A model generated the notes under the pieces. That model searched no databases. It saw only the letters and a program-made list of their open reading frames with translations, and was not told where the DNA came from. The translations under genes were made by a program, and so were the position numbers. Below are positions 1 through 10,360 of a stretch of DNA of 64,000 bases, piece by piece (positions within the stretch are counted from its first letter, which is position 1; each line of letters starts with the position of its first letter). The stretch covers positions 6,572,001-6,636,000 of the forward strand of contig OZ316893.1 of NCBI GenBank assembly GCA_973895155.1. The letters are read 5' to 3'. This DNA comes from Marsupella aquatica. Taxonomy: Eukaryota; Marchantiophyta.

Positions 1-1
1 A

Positions 2-1312
2 CCAAACAATGAGGGCAACATTGTACAAAGTGTGCCCTTGTTAACAAAAAAGGGAATTGGCAAATCTGACACAGGTATGCAATGAGGATTTTGAAACAAG
101 AGAGGCCCATTGTTCATTGTGTCCTATGTTCAAATGTTAGAAGTAAGTTTTCATGAATTGAGTGAATGGTTTGAATGCAGGAAGAGTGGAGGCAGAGAAC
201 CTGGACCCTGTAATCGGTAAGCAGAATGGCAAAAAGGTTGCTGAGACAGGTAACCTGCTATGATCCAGTACATTACATTTGAAAAGTGCATGGAGTTTTG
301 TGAAGCTTAAGCCGGTTGGAGGTAATCTTTTCTGTAAGAATTGGTTGGATAAACTGGGAATTGAAGTGACATCATGATTGATGTATCAGGTGATTCAAAG
401 AGCAATGAAAAAGATGTGCCCAGTGCCTCAGTGACCATAGCCAAGGAGGTATCAGGTAAGCTGATGCTTTAAATTCCTCTCCTACCATTGTTGAGAAACA
501 ATTCAGTGGTTAATAGATTGAACCTGAATCTTGTGGTCTGTTTATTGATCAGCAGAAGCAGACATGGAGGATATGGCAATGGCAAAGAAGGGGAAGAAGG
601 CTGTTCATAATGGTAAGGAGATAGTGACAACTTTGTGGATGGTGACATGTACATGGCGCACATGTGATGAGTGATTCACTTATGTTGGACAATGCATTGA
701 ATTGTAGTTGATGCAGAGTTGACAGACTCTCAACCAAGTGGGAGCAGGGTGAAGCGACGTCGAAACTTGGGAGCAACATTGGATGCAAGTAAGATTGTAG
801 ATGCTTCAATTGAAGCAAGTACAATGTTAGCAGATACTGAGATGATGTCGCAGGGAAATCCTGCTACACAATCGGAAGTGTCAAATATGGATGCAGATTC
901 TTTGAAGAAGAGTGTAGCCAATTCTCGATCACCAGCACAAAACACTCGTGCCAAAGTCATGACTCGCAACCAAGGTATGAATAATGTCATGTATAAGCCA
1001 CCCAGGAAAGCCAAGAAAAACAGCCAGGGTAAGGTGGAGGTGATAGCCACAGCAGAGCCAGTCCATAATCTTCTATCATGGGAGAATGACTCGCAGGTAT
1101 GTGTGGGTACAGGCATTTTGCGACCGGATCATGCTAAATTCCATGGCAAAGTGGTCCTGGATGACCATGTAGTAGTGTTGTTGACTACAGTGATTGTATC
1201 TGATTGTAATTTGCCATTTCCGAATAGAGACGATGATCCACCTCAAGAAATAATTGCAGATGCAGTAGGATCTCTTGTGCTCTGGCCATCAGAGTGTGTT
1301 AGTCTGCAGTGA
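2..1312 (+). CDS. Tnp1/DUF8039-like protein of CACTA element A (partial, multi-exon)
   Basis: Five plus-strand exons join in one frame at GT-AG borders: up to 74, 181-249, 390-455, 553-612 and 717-1312; the beginning lies left of the window. All four visible introns are phase 1 and the first exons are only about 60-75 bp, low-complexity and lysine/glutamate rich. The last exon has a basic stretch (VKRRR), then a C-terminal region ending in DAVGSLVLWPSECV. That resembles the conserved VGDAVGT-x-VAWP motif of the DUF8039/Tnp1-type accessory protein of plant CACTA elements, preceded by a hydrophobic HVVVLLTTVIV strand. In En/Spm the comparable TNPA binds subterminal repeats. The family call is from memory of the motif and could be wrong; the exon chain is directly seen. 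Confidence 0.55.
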
Positions 1313-1829
1313 CTGAATACAAGTGTAGATAGAATCATGTGAATTGTGTTACATTTTGACATTGCCTTGGAAAAATCCAAGAAATATCTGTACCAATTTT
1401 TCCATTTGGTAAAGAGGATGAAGGAGCCGTTGTGTGTGACATTGATATTTCTGAATTCTGTATGTATGAAACAAGTGATTGATGTCAAACTATGGCTCTA
1501 TGGTGATTGTCTATGATACTTGAATCTGTTTTGTATCAATTCAGTATTAGTGTGTATGGTATAGACGAATGCTTTGTGACCTTCTTTGTAGTCTATGATG
1601 TTTGAATCTGTGAATTCATATTAGTGTACATGGTATAGAAGATGGCTTTCTGAAAATTTGTGTGAGGTTCTAATGTTAACATGGTGAATGGTGACCTTAT
1701 AGAGTGAGTTCATTCCAAGTACACAATAAAACATGAATGAAATGTGTTATTTGTGCACAAGAGTGAGTTCATTCCAAGTAGTATAGTGGGGTCTTCATCA
1801 CTCATTTCCAGTTGACATGAAAGACTTGT

Positions 1830-2190
1830 ACATACCCCACAAAGTGTCTACTTTAGTCGTTTTATAAACCCCCACAAAGTGTCTACTTTAGTCATTTTAT
1901 AAACCCACAAAGTATATTTAAAGACTACCCTCCATAACCTTTTGAGTTGTTCCCAACGACTCACCATCGCAGCCCATAAAAGACTGAAAAAGACTCACCA
2001 AAGCTACCCACACAAAGACTAAAATAGACTGAAAATCCAGTCTATTAAACGACTTATAAACCAGTTCTATAAAGGACTCAGTTGATTATAGTAACAAAAC
2101 ATACGACTCGTAGTCCTATAAAGGACTAGAGTCCTTCCCAGTCGTTTCCAAGTCCTATACGGTATTGAATAGTCGTTTAATGGGGTCTAA
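1830..2190. repeat. Subterminal repeats of CACTA element A
   Basis: Short related units recur in both orientations: ACTTTAGTCGTTTTATAAAC and variants near 1850 and 1884, then GACTTATAAAC, TATAAAGGACT twice (about 2072-2140), and TAGTCGTTT near the terminus. A separate direct repeat, GAGTGAGTTCATTCCAAGTA, occurs near 1702 and 1763. These are the probable binding sites of the element's DNA-binding protein. Confidence 0.6.
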
Positions 2191-2374
2191 ATACCCCCCG
2201 GTTTCTACTAGTGATTGTTCAGTGCGGATATCATTTAGGTAAGATGCACAGTCATTATTTTTAATTATTCGCTTAGTGTAAACTAGGTTCCAATCTTGAC
2301 ATATTGTATTTAGGGTACTTAATATGAGTGGGAAAGATTTTTGACATGTGATTAATTTTCACATTGATGGGCAG

Positions 2375-3688
2375 ATGTCAAATTCTGGGAGTTCCGAGTT
2401 AGATTCTGACTCGGACTCGTCATCTTCTGAGGGGGACATTCCTCCCCCCCCCCCCCTCCGAGGCCGCATCATCCTCCTCCTCCTCTAGGCCCCATTCCAT
2501 GTTGGTGTGTGCAATGTAAGGGAATGGTGGTTCGTCAAGCTTGGGAGTGTATTGAGCATATTGAGAATTATGGGCAACACCAACCTGATTTACCAGGACA
2601 TTCAGCTCACCAGGTATGCACCCCATACTCTCATCCCACACATTTTGAAGGAAACATAATTTGCCACTTACAATCATGGCCACTATCATCATATATTTAT
2701 TAATTTTGGATTTTTTTTGAATGAATAGGTGCCCCGTAGGCCCCCTCCTCCATTGATCTCTAAAGAGCTATGGCTAGACACATTCTTGGCTAGTGCAAGA
2801 CGGATGCTTGCATCAACATCTACACCCCCTCCTCCTGCCCCGTGCCCCAATGGTGAGGGCGGGAGTGTACCTGTAGCAAGGGTGGAGGACATTGAGCAAG
2901 GTGACCTGGAGGTACCTCCATCTAGGGTTTTACGCACCGGCCCACGCTCCCATAGGCATAGGAGACATTACGAACCATTGGGCACTCGTGAGTCTCAAGA
3001 CCCAAACTTGGTAGGTCCGCCTATGATGAAGCCAGGTGAGGGTTATGTGGTAGTGGAGGGTAGGTTGGGATTGTCATATCTCACTGGAAAGGCGTTGCCT
3101 CTTGTGAAGGACTTCTCGTCTGAGATATTCAAAATCCCTCAAGGCATACCCACTAATGCCCCTATAGAGATATGGGGCCGTCATTGGATAGTGCACTCAT
3201 CTTCCCTTGGTGTTGATGTAGGATTTGGGTTATTTGCTTTGGAGGACATTGTGGTCCATCCAAAGCCATGGCGAAGAGGTTATGATGGGGAACACTTATT
3301 TCCTTATATTGGCCCTATATACACTGCCAAGAATTGGAACATTATTTTACGGCAACAACCATCATGGGGAGTGTATGCATTGCAAATGGATTCCGATCCG
3401 AATGAGGTCCTCAAGAGGCCTTGGCATTGTAGGATGATTGATGGTGATCCTGTGCGATGTGATAACATCGCTGGTTATATCAATAGTACCAAAGGGAGAG
3501 GACGAGGACTTCAACCAAATGTAGAGTGGGTTCAGATTTTTGGGGCACCACCACCACCTTACTATGTGAAGCATATGGATGACCATGTTATGACTGTAGC
3601 CATTAGGACTATTAGGGCTGGTGAGGAACTCTTTTGTGACTATGATTGGAACGCGCCTAAGATGGCCATACGGTGTCGTCCTTCATAG
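2375..3688 (+). CDS. Zinc-finger + SET-domain (protein methyltransferase-like) protein carried by CACTA element B
   Basis: Exon 1 starts at ATG 2375 (Ser/Asp/Glu-rich, then proline). It continues to a C-x2-C-x14-H-x6-H finger (CVQCKG...HIENYGQH) and ends at 2610 with CAG before GTATGC. Exon 2 is 2729-3688, phase 0. A 13-C run at 2444-2456 puts the ATG one base out of frame with the finger; 14 C would join them. In the 319 codons of exon 2 I see SET landmarks: GFGLFA (165-170), YIGPIY (193-198), DNIAGYIN (245-252), PNVEW (263-267) and GEELFCDYDW (298-307). The usual NHS after the RFI/YI strand is changed to NST. SET proteins transfer methyl groups from SAM to lysine. No post-SET cysteine cluster is visible. 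Substrate and activity are unknown; it could be an inactive capture of a host gene. Confidence 0.68.
2444..2456 (+). repeat. 13-C homopolymer in SET ORF
   Basis: An uninterrupted C run inside the first exon of the SET ORF. Its length decides the reading frame between the Ser/Asp-rich start and the zinc finger. It may be a slippage mutation or a base-calling error. Confidence 0.85.
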
Positions 3689-3860
3689 CACATACAAACA
3701 TGTGTATATGTTCACTTTTATAAAAATATTACTTGAGTCATTCTCTAATTGGTTTCAAGAGCTATGGAGTCTTTTGACTCATTCATATATGGATGTCTCA
3801 ATTGTTGGTTGAGAGACCTGGACTTATATCATTCTCATTGTTTTCTTTTGTGTATGATAG

Positions 3861-6800
3861 AATGCATTTGTTCAGCCAGATATTGAGGTATTATCACAAG
3901 CTGTGCGACAACATCTCCTTCAGGCCATGGATGGTAGGCAAGGGGGTCAACCTTTTGAGGATATGGACATTCCACATGAACTACCTAATGCTACCCAAGA
4001 AAGAGTGGATGAGGACCGGGCTATGGATGAGTTGATGCACCAATTCATGGATGCAGATGAGGGTGATCCCCGGGGTGATCATGACCCAGGTGACTGGGAG
4101 GACATTGACTTACCTCCTCCTCATAGGCATACTCCTTCACGGAATCCACACTTGCACCAGTGGGAGGAGGCTCAAGAGCATGCACGGACTCGTCTTTTTG
4201 AGGGGTCTAGATTATCTCGTCTTTCAGCAATCATGTTATTACTGAACTTGCAGCAAAGTCATGGAGCAAGCAACTTGCTTCTTGATGATATTTTCAGGAC
4301 ATTGCATGATCGTATGTTACCAGAAGGGAATAACTTGCCAGCATCATGGAAAGAGGCGAAGAAAGTGTTGAAGTCCATAGGCCTCAAGTATGAGGTCATA
4401 CATGCTTGTGTGAATGATTGTGTTTTGTTCAGGAAGGAGCACTCAAATGCTCTTACATGTCCTGTGTGCAACGCCCCAAGATATCGTGAGGATATGTTGA
4501 CAGGAAGAGTACCTCAAAAGGTTATGAGGTACTTTCCCCTTATTCCTCGTTTGCGTCACCAGTTTCGATGCGCAGAGTTGGCTAAGTATATGGTATGGCA
4601 TTCCCAACACCGTTCAGACACTACTCAGGATCCAACCATGCGCATGATGGTTGACTCTCCTGCAAACAAATTTGTGGAAGAGCGTTGGGGTGAGTTCAAG
4701 ACTGACCCTCGTCATGTTCGCCTTGGTTTGGCATCAGACAGCATTAGCCCATTTGCTATGATGGTCGAGTGCATACAGGGGGCTTACCCCATGAGTTTCA
4801 GCTCAAAGCCATTCTTATGTGGACCATGCATGATCTTCCAGGTACCCAACTCTTTATAAATTAAGTATGGCTTGTGCAGCTACCCATATATATATCGTTC
4901 TGTTTATTTTTTTTCCCTTTGGTTTGGTTTCAAAACTTAATGGGTTTTAATTTGTGACCATTGTTTGTGAAGGGTTTGGATATATTTCTGGCTTGCAAAC
5001 TTCTGGAGATCGTGCTTGCCCAACTTGTGGACCAGACTTGGAGGGAGTGGCGCGCCCAAAGTCTACCACCCTGCGGAAGATAGTTTACATTGGTCACACA
5101 AAGTATCTTCCTGAGGGGCATGACTGGAGGTATGATCCATTTTTGTATGACACGGATGAGGGCCAGCCAGACACAAGACCTCAGCCTTTACTGAAGGACC
5201 CAATATATTGGAAGGAGGTATGGGAGAGGGTGACTAATCCAGATGACCCATTACCCTTGGCTAGATGTGGCATGACCCGTTTGTCTGCATTGGCACAACT
5301 TCCATATTGGGAACACATGCCGATAAATCATCTATTGGACCCTATGCATATTGAGGGGAATGTTGGGAGGTCATTGATCCGCCATCTATATGGAGAGAAA
5401 AACAACAATTGGAGGGAGAGTTGTGAGGAGATGGGGATGCATGGCCTTCATGGTTTTTGGCCATATATGGACCCTGACCCTCCCCTTACTATCCATCCCC
5501 CATGGATTTTCACAAGGAGTGAGCGAATAGAGTTTCGCAAGCGGATTGGGTCAATGCGGTTTCCTACAGGGTATGGTGCCAATCTTCGCAAGGCATTTGG
5601 TGGAGATGACTCTCCAAAATGGCCAGCTTTCTTGAAGACCCACGATTATCATCGTCTATTGCAGCACGTTATTCCAGTTGCTATTATTGGATTGGGCAGC
5701 GAGGATCTTCGGGATGCACTTTGGTCATTGGGTAGATTGTTGAGATGGGTTTGTCAAAAGGAGGTCAATGAGGGAGAGATTGCTGCCATGGAGGTATTTG
5801 GAGTGGAGGTTGTGTGCAAGTTGGAGCGAGCACTCCCTCCTTCCTTCTTTGATGGTCAAGTTCATTTTCTTGTACATCTAGTGCGTGAAGTAGCCATTGC
5901 AGGCCCAATACATTGTCGTTGGATGTATTGGGTAGAGCGATTCATGGGAGTCATGAAATCATATGTATCAAACCGTGCTAGGGTGGAAGGTAGCATTGCC
6001 GAACGTCACCTTGGAGCAGAGAGTATGTTCTATTGTACGAACATTGTGGCTACACTTGATCCAAATGCTCCAAGGGGTTGGATAGATGAGTCAGCATGAG
6101 AGGCAGATTATGAAGAGGATAGACTCACTGGAGCAAAGGGAGAACGACTACCAAGCTCTGCTGAACGTCTGCAACTCACCACATTCATGTTGTATAACTC
6201 ACCAGAGATTGCAGGGGAGTGGACTGCATTTTATGAGAAGAGTAATAGTCGTCGGCCACGCCTCTTCCCCAAGTTTCTCCCATATATGAAGGAGAAGTTG
6301 ATAGAGATTGATGCCTTGTTGGGTCAGGGTGAGAGTGTTTTGCACTTTCCGAAGGTCACCAATGACATTCGCACCCTTGTTCATGGTCCATTACTCATGG
6401 TCACGACTCGAACAGCCATGTGGTCAAAGGGGAGGCATTTTCAAATCCAACATCTTGATATGAAGAGAGCAGCAACACAAGATTGTGGGGTGATGGGGTG
6501 GTTCACCCAAGAGTCACAAAGTAGCACTTCTGACCGGAATCCAATACGTTCAACTGTGGCCCACTATGGGAAGATAGAGGAGATTCTTATCGTAAATTAT
6601 CATGCCCATACAACCTTGGAGGAGGTGGTGTTCAAGTGCAAATGGTTTCGGATGAATCTTGTTGGCCATAATCGGACCTGTGAAGAAGATGCATGTGGGT
6701 TCACACGATTGAAGACCAGTGCAACTAGTGTCATTAGTTCCAATTGGAGGACCTCAGATCCATTTGCATTTCCCCATCATTTGGAGCAATCTTTCTATCT

Positions 6801-6921
6801 TCCTTATCCGAATGACCCAGAGTGGTCCATTGTTATGCCTTACATCCCTCGCTCACGATCCATTGTTCAAGACAAGCCAAGTGTAGTTGTAGTAGAGGAT
6901 TTGGACCCCTCATTACAATAG
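3861..6921 (+). pseudogene. CACTA TNP2-type transposase (Transposase_21, DUF4218, DUF4216), decayed
   Basis: Exon 3861-4841 opens NAFVQPDIEVLSQAV after a GATAG acceptor. It carries the TNP2 hallmarks: CVNDCVLFRKEH, CPVCNAPRY and VPQKVMRYFPLIPRL. At about 4755 the frame jumps. The text passes from LASDSISPF directly to FQLKAILMWTMHDLPG, missing roughly 70-80 residues normally found between, so I infer an internal deletion. Exon 4973-6921 restarts with FGYISGLQTSGDRACPTC, continues through MPINHLLDPMHIEGNV, and then has a DUF4218 block (LPPSFFDGQVHFLVHLVREV). There is one in-frame TGA at 6097-6099, and then a DUF4216-like C-terminus containing FKCKWFRMN. The enzyme would cut and join the element ends; this copy cannot be functional. 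It lies 170 bp downstream of the SET ORF, same strand. Confidence 0.85.
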
Positions 6922-7079
6922 ATGTGACCTAGGTAAAACCCCTATATGTTTTATCTTCATGGATATCATATACATTTTGTCATGTCATTTCACACATGCC
7001 CAAAGATTCATTGGTTGGATATAATTTTGGATACAACTGTATATAGTCCCTTGACACAATCCAAATTGCAATCCCTAAG

Positions 7080-7613
7080 TAATATATGCATTTGAGTCAC
7101 GTCCATTTATTCCCGATACCATTTCCCATGCTTAAAACAACGGAAGCCCATCGGAACACCTCCTTGTTCAAATCTTGACCTCGAACCACATATATCCGAT
7201 ATAAACCCTTTCGGACTCCATTTCCGATTCTTGTAGAATCGGACATATTTGGGATACACACTACTTCGGAAAACATTTGTGATACCCAACCTATCGGAAG
7301 CACTAAGCGATACATTTTTGATCGCAATATTTCCGTAATTTACTCAATCGGACATCAAATGCGATACTTGAGGGATCAGAAAGTTAGTAACAATTTTTAG
7401 AAGAGGGGTCCGATAGTCAAGACATCGGATATGTTCCGATATTAGGAGTATAACAAATTATTTCCGATGTATTGGAAATCGGATATCGGGTTTCCAAAGC
7501 TATGGGGATCGCAAGTTCCGATACTTTTGTTAACGAAAGTTTGCGTAACTCTGGCTATCGGACGCCTGTTTCATGTTTCAGCGGGAGCATCGGAAAATGA
7601 GCAAAAATGTACT
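7080..7613. repeat. Subterminal TCGGA/TCCGA repeats of CACTA element B
   Basis: About 17 copies of TCGGA or its complement TCCGA occur in roughly 530 bp, many extended to ATCGGATA or TTCCGATA. They stop abruptly near the terminus at 7613. This is the expected layout of transposase-binding subterminal repeats. Confidence 0.7.
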
Positions 7614-7616
7614 AGT

Positions 7617-8690
7617 GATTCCACTGATTTTGAGAAAATGCCTTCTACGCCTTCAGCCGATGGAATTGATGCGGTCCATAATTTGTCAGAAAGCGATGCC
7701 TCTGAGGAAGTTGTGGTCATTGACACACCTTCGCGTCGAGCAACGAGATCCTCTGTCCCACCAGTGACCCCTGCAAGACCTATTGAGACTGCATATTGTC
7801 ATTCAGTTTCCCCAATGGAAAGTGAAGTACCTCCTGGTGCCTGGCAGTTGCGTCGGACCTCAAAACGGGGTGCGGGTCCAATGTGTAACGGAACCCTTGG
7901 ACGGGGAGGTAGTCGTGATGAATGTCAAAATCGAGTAAAGAAGGTCGGCCTTCCGAATCTAGATGGTGTTGTTGCAATTTCTGTGAGAGGATGCAGAATG
8001 TTGAGGGGGAAACCTTACAACAATCAGATATGGTTTTGCCCCAACAACCACTGTCACCGAAGCACAACAAGGAGAGGAGTCTTGAACATTCCCAATGTTC
8101 CTTCACATCTCCCAATTGCCAGAGGGACCAATCTTTCTGGAGCAGAGATTCAATTTTTGAAAGAACAAGGACTTATTCTCTCCAAAGGCCGTGGAGATGA
8201 AATCGAAGCACCATTGCCTTCTGCGTTACGGATTGATGTCAATCTTTTCCCGGAGAGGATCAACCTAACTGACCCATCTGTGAGGAGCGCTTCAAGGAAC
8301 AAGAAGAAATGCTTGCAAAGAGTGCATCTTACCCAAACACATTTGAAGAGAATTGAAGCCTCTGAAAAAGAAGTGATGAGCGTCATTGGAGAGAGAGTGA
8401 TCACGAGTGGAAATGCGTCGGGGAAATAGTTTTGTATCCGGACCCATGAACATGAGAGATCAGTCGCCTCTTATTGGGTTCAGATATGTTGTTTCCCATG
8501 TTGCTCCTGTGAGGATTTCTACCGTCGGCATACTTATCGAAAGCCTTACATGCCTTGCAAACATGTGTATTGGGTGTTCAAGAATGTGTTCAAACTGGAT
8601 GTGCTCGATTCAACATTATGTAGCCAGCCAATTCTAACGTTGGGAGAAGTCCGTTACATACTTGATAGGCAGTTGGGAACAAGAATGTAG
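7617..8690 (+). pseudogene. SWIM zinc-finger protein (ZSWIM2-like) remnant
   Basis: An open frame runs from the CACTA border to a TAG at 8427-8429 and then continues in the same frame to TAG 8688-8690. The downstream part contains a textbook SWIM module, C-x-C-x16-C-x-H (CSCEDF...PCKHVYWVF), followed by VFKLDVLDSTLCSQP, close in style to ZSWIM2-type ubiquitin-ligase proteins. Upstream are a Ser/Thr-rich acidic segment and a WFCPNNHCH motif of unknown meaning. The RING/ZZ domains expected after SWIM in ZSWIM2 are absent. Either the TAG is a nonsense mutation or an intron hides it; no convincing splice pair was found. Element B inserted at or just before its start. Confidence 0.5.
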
Positions 8691-8780
8691 ACTGTTGCTT
8701 TATCGTTGAACAGCTACAATTGTAGTTTGTCTTTTCTAACGGGCAGAATTGCGTGTTCTTAAAGTGTTGTTTTTTTTATA

Positions 8781-8813
8781 ATACAATACTAGCGCTGGGT
8801 GCTAGTATTGTAT
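8781..8813. repeat. Perfect 13-bp inverted repeat (hairpin)
   Basis: Arms ATACAATACTAGC (8781-8793) and GCTAGTATTGTAT (8801-8813) are perfectly complementary around a 7-base loop, directly after a T-rich run. The core ACTAGCGCTGGGTGCTAGT is similar to ACTAGCCCTAGGTGCTAG at 24349-24366, so it may be the end of a dispersed MITE-like element. It could also act as a hairpin 3' end for the SWIM transcript. Confidence 0.6.
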
Positions 8814-8969
8814 GACTTTGTTTTGACTTCATATTTCGTGGCAATATATTGGAGTCCTTGTGTGAAATCGTCAAGAAATTTCCTCTGATGTTGTACAATG
8901 GTGGGACCCACCATAATATTGTCCGCACAATTATTGCATATATGGACGCTATACCCTGAAGAGAAGAAA

Positions 8970-9130
8970 CTAAAATGCATACAAGAAAAAAATACTCATA
9001 CAAGAAAATAGAAACTCATACAAGAAAACAGAAACTTGTATGAGTAAATAGATATGCTCATACGAGGAACTTGTTTACTCATACGAGACAAAATTTTGCT
9101 TGTACGAGAAAAAAATGGCTCGTATGAGAA
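8970..9130. repeat. Cluster of CTCATACRAG decamers in both orientations
   Basis: Eight copies of CTCATACAAG/CTCATACGAG or their complements lie within 160 bp: the first three are in one orientation, and the rest are mixed. The cluster is flanked by TATACCCT at 8950-8957 and 9161-9168, which could be a target duplication, but no clear terminal inverted repeat is visible. Confidence 0.45.
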
Positions 9131-9157
9131 TATCTATTTACTATTTGCTAGCACGGT

Positions 9158-9995
9158 GGTTATACCCTAAGTGGGTGGAGGCCAGGCCGACGACGAAGGA
9201 TGACGCAATTACTACGGCTTGATTCATGTATGAGCAGATCTTCACCAGGTATGGAGCACCCTTAGAATTAGTTAGCGATAGAGGAACCCATTTTCTGAAT
9301 GATATAATTAGTCGTTTAAATGAGCAGTATTTAGTTAGACATAGACCTACTACTCCTTACCACCCAAAGGCAAATGGGTTGACAGAACGAGCCAATGGGA
9401 TTATAGGAAAAATATTAAACAAAACTGTAGCTCAAAACAAACTTGATTGGGATGATAAATTGTTTGCTGCTGTTTTTGCTTACAATTTAGCCTATAAATC
9501 CACTACCGGTCATACACCCTTTTTCTTAACCTTTGGGCAAGAAGCTCTGGTACCCATGCAACTTGAGATACCCACATTTCAAATTACAATTGAGGAAAGA
9601 GTTTCTGAGGAGGAAAGCCTAAAGGAGCGAGAATATAGATTAGAAGCTTTAGAAGAAGCAAGAATGATTTCAGTCGAGAGAGTAGAATATAGACAGAATA
9701 CCATGAAGCAGCAGTACGATAAAAGATTGAAACCAGTTAGTATCCACACAAGAGATCTTGTATTACTTTACGATAGTAGGTATAGTAGGTTCCTGGGTAA
9801 ACTTTACACTCGCTGGTTAGGACCCTTCAGGGTAAACATGAAGTTCTCCAATGGCTCCTACAATTGGCCAACATTACGGGAGAAATATACCCAGTTCGCA
9901 TTCATTACAACCGCCTCAAGAAATACTATATGGACGAAGATGAAGTTGTTCGCGAGGATGTTTCACAATTAAGTGGGGAGCTATGTGATGCCTAG
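9158..9995 (+). pseudogene. Ty3/gypsy integrase remnant
   Basis: The text starts in the integrase core (PKWVEARPTTKDDAITTA), meets an in-frame TGA at 9220-9222, then continues with the second catalytic aspartate in LVSDRGTHFLND and the glutamate in NGLTERANGI. After the core come RLKPVSIHTRDLVLLY and a WLGPFRV module typical of the gypsy C-terminal GPY/F region. Near 9862 the frame shifts; the correct continuation (EIYPVRIHYNRLKKYYMDED) ends at 9995. RT, RNase H and protease are absent, so this is a 5'-truncated relic. No chromodomain is visible. Confidence 0.85.
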
Positions 9996-10360
9996 CCAGG
10001 AATCATTAGGCCAGTTTAAATAGAAAAATCAGGAGTGGACCCTAGGAAACACCTTAGTATAGTAACAAAGATAGGGAAATATAAACAATTAAGGGTGACT
10101 ATGGAACCCAAGCCGAGGCCAAAAGTAAGGACGCCAGGGGAGGGAACACAATTAGGGTTAGGGTGCACTAAGTATCGGCGGCTATGGGTAACCAACGGAA
10201 GGAAGACCAGCCAAAAGGGGGGGTAAGGACCGAGCGCAAGGACTGGCGGCTCATTTGCAAACACAAGCCAAGCGGACGACTACGAGAGGCCAACTGCTGT
10301 CCGCTGCTCAGGCAAGCACTCAGGGTGGAAGCAGATACCGACGATCAACTCAAGAAGGGT
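9996..10360. other. Gypsy-derived spacer without recognisable gene
   Basis: Between the integrase stop and the coiled-coil ORF. An in-frame stretch from 10184 precedes the chosen start but shows no motif. It is probably untranslated internal retroelement sequence. Confidence 0.35.

Larger units (their letters stand above)
1..2213 (+). mobile_element. CACTA (En/Spm) element A, right-hand part
   Basis: The right terminus is at 2213. Read inward on the minus strand it begins CACTAGTAGAAACCGGGG, the form expected of a plant CACTA inverted repeat. Just inside it (about 1830-2190) is a dense set of short subterminal repeats in both orientations, typical of transposase binding regions in this superfamily. 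The three bases after the terminus, ATT, would be half of the 3-bp target duplication. The left terminus lies outside the window, so length and left duplication cannot be seen. The element carries a Tnp1-like gene on the plus strand. No TNP2 gene of its own is visible here. Confidence 0.72.
2214..7613 (+). mobile_element. CACTA element B with SET-domain ORF and TNP2 transposase
   Basis: The right terminus is placed at 7613, where the minus strand reads inward CACTAGTACATTTTTGC and is followed outside by ATT. It is preceded by about 530 bp crowded with TCGGA/TCCGA repeats. Inside, on the plus strand, lie a zinc-finger + SET ORF (2375-3688) and a TNP2-DUF4218-DUF4216 transposase (3861-6921). 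No matching left terminus is visible between 2214 and 2375, so the left end is either deleted or lies on the far side of element A, which would make A a nested insertion. The transposase is broken, so this copy is not autonomous. Confidence 0.68.

Noticed and set aside
3600-3900. Direct splice fusion of SET to TNP2
   Set aside because: No GT donor near the SET end gives a phase matching the exon at 3861; the SET frame has its own stop at 3686-3688. A fusion through an unseen intron is not excluded but not supported.
7467-7616. Upstream part of the long plus-strand ORF reading into the SWIM remnant
   Set aside because: It runs through the CACTA subterminal repeats and across the terminus; the open frame there is fortuitous.
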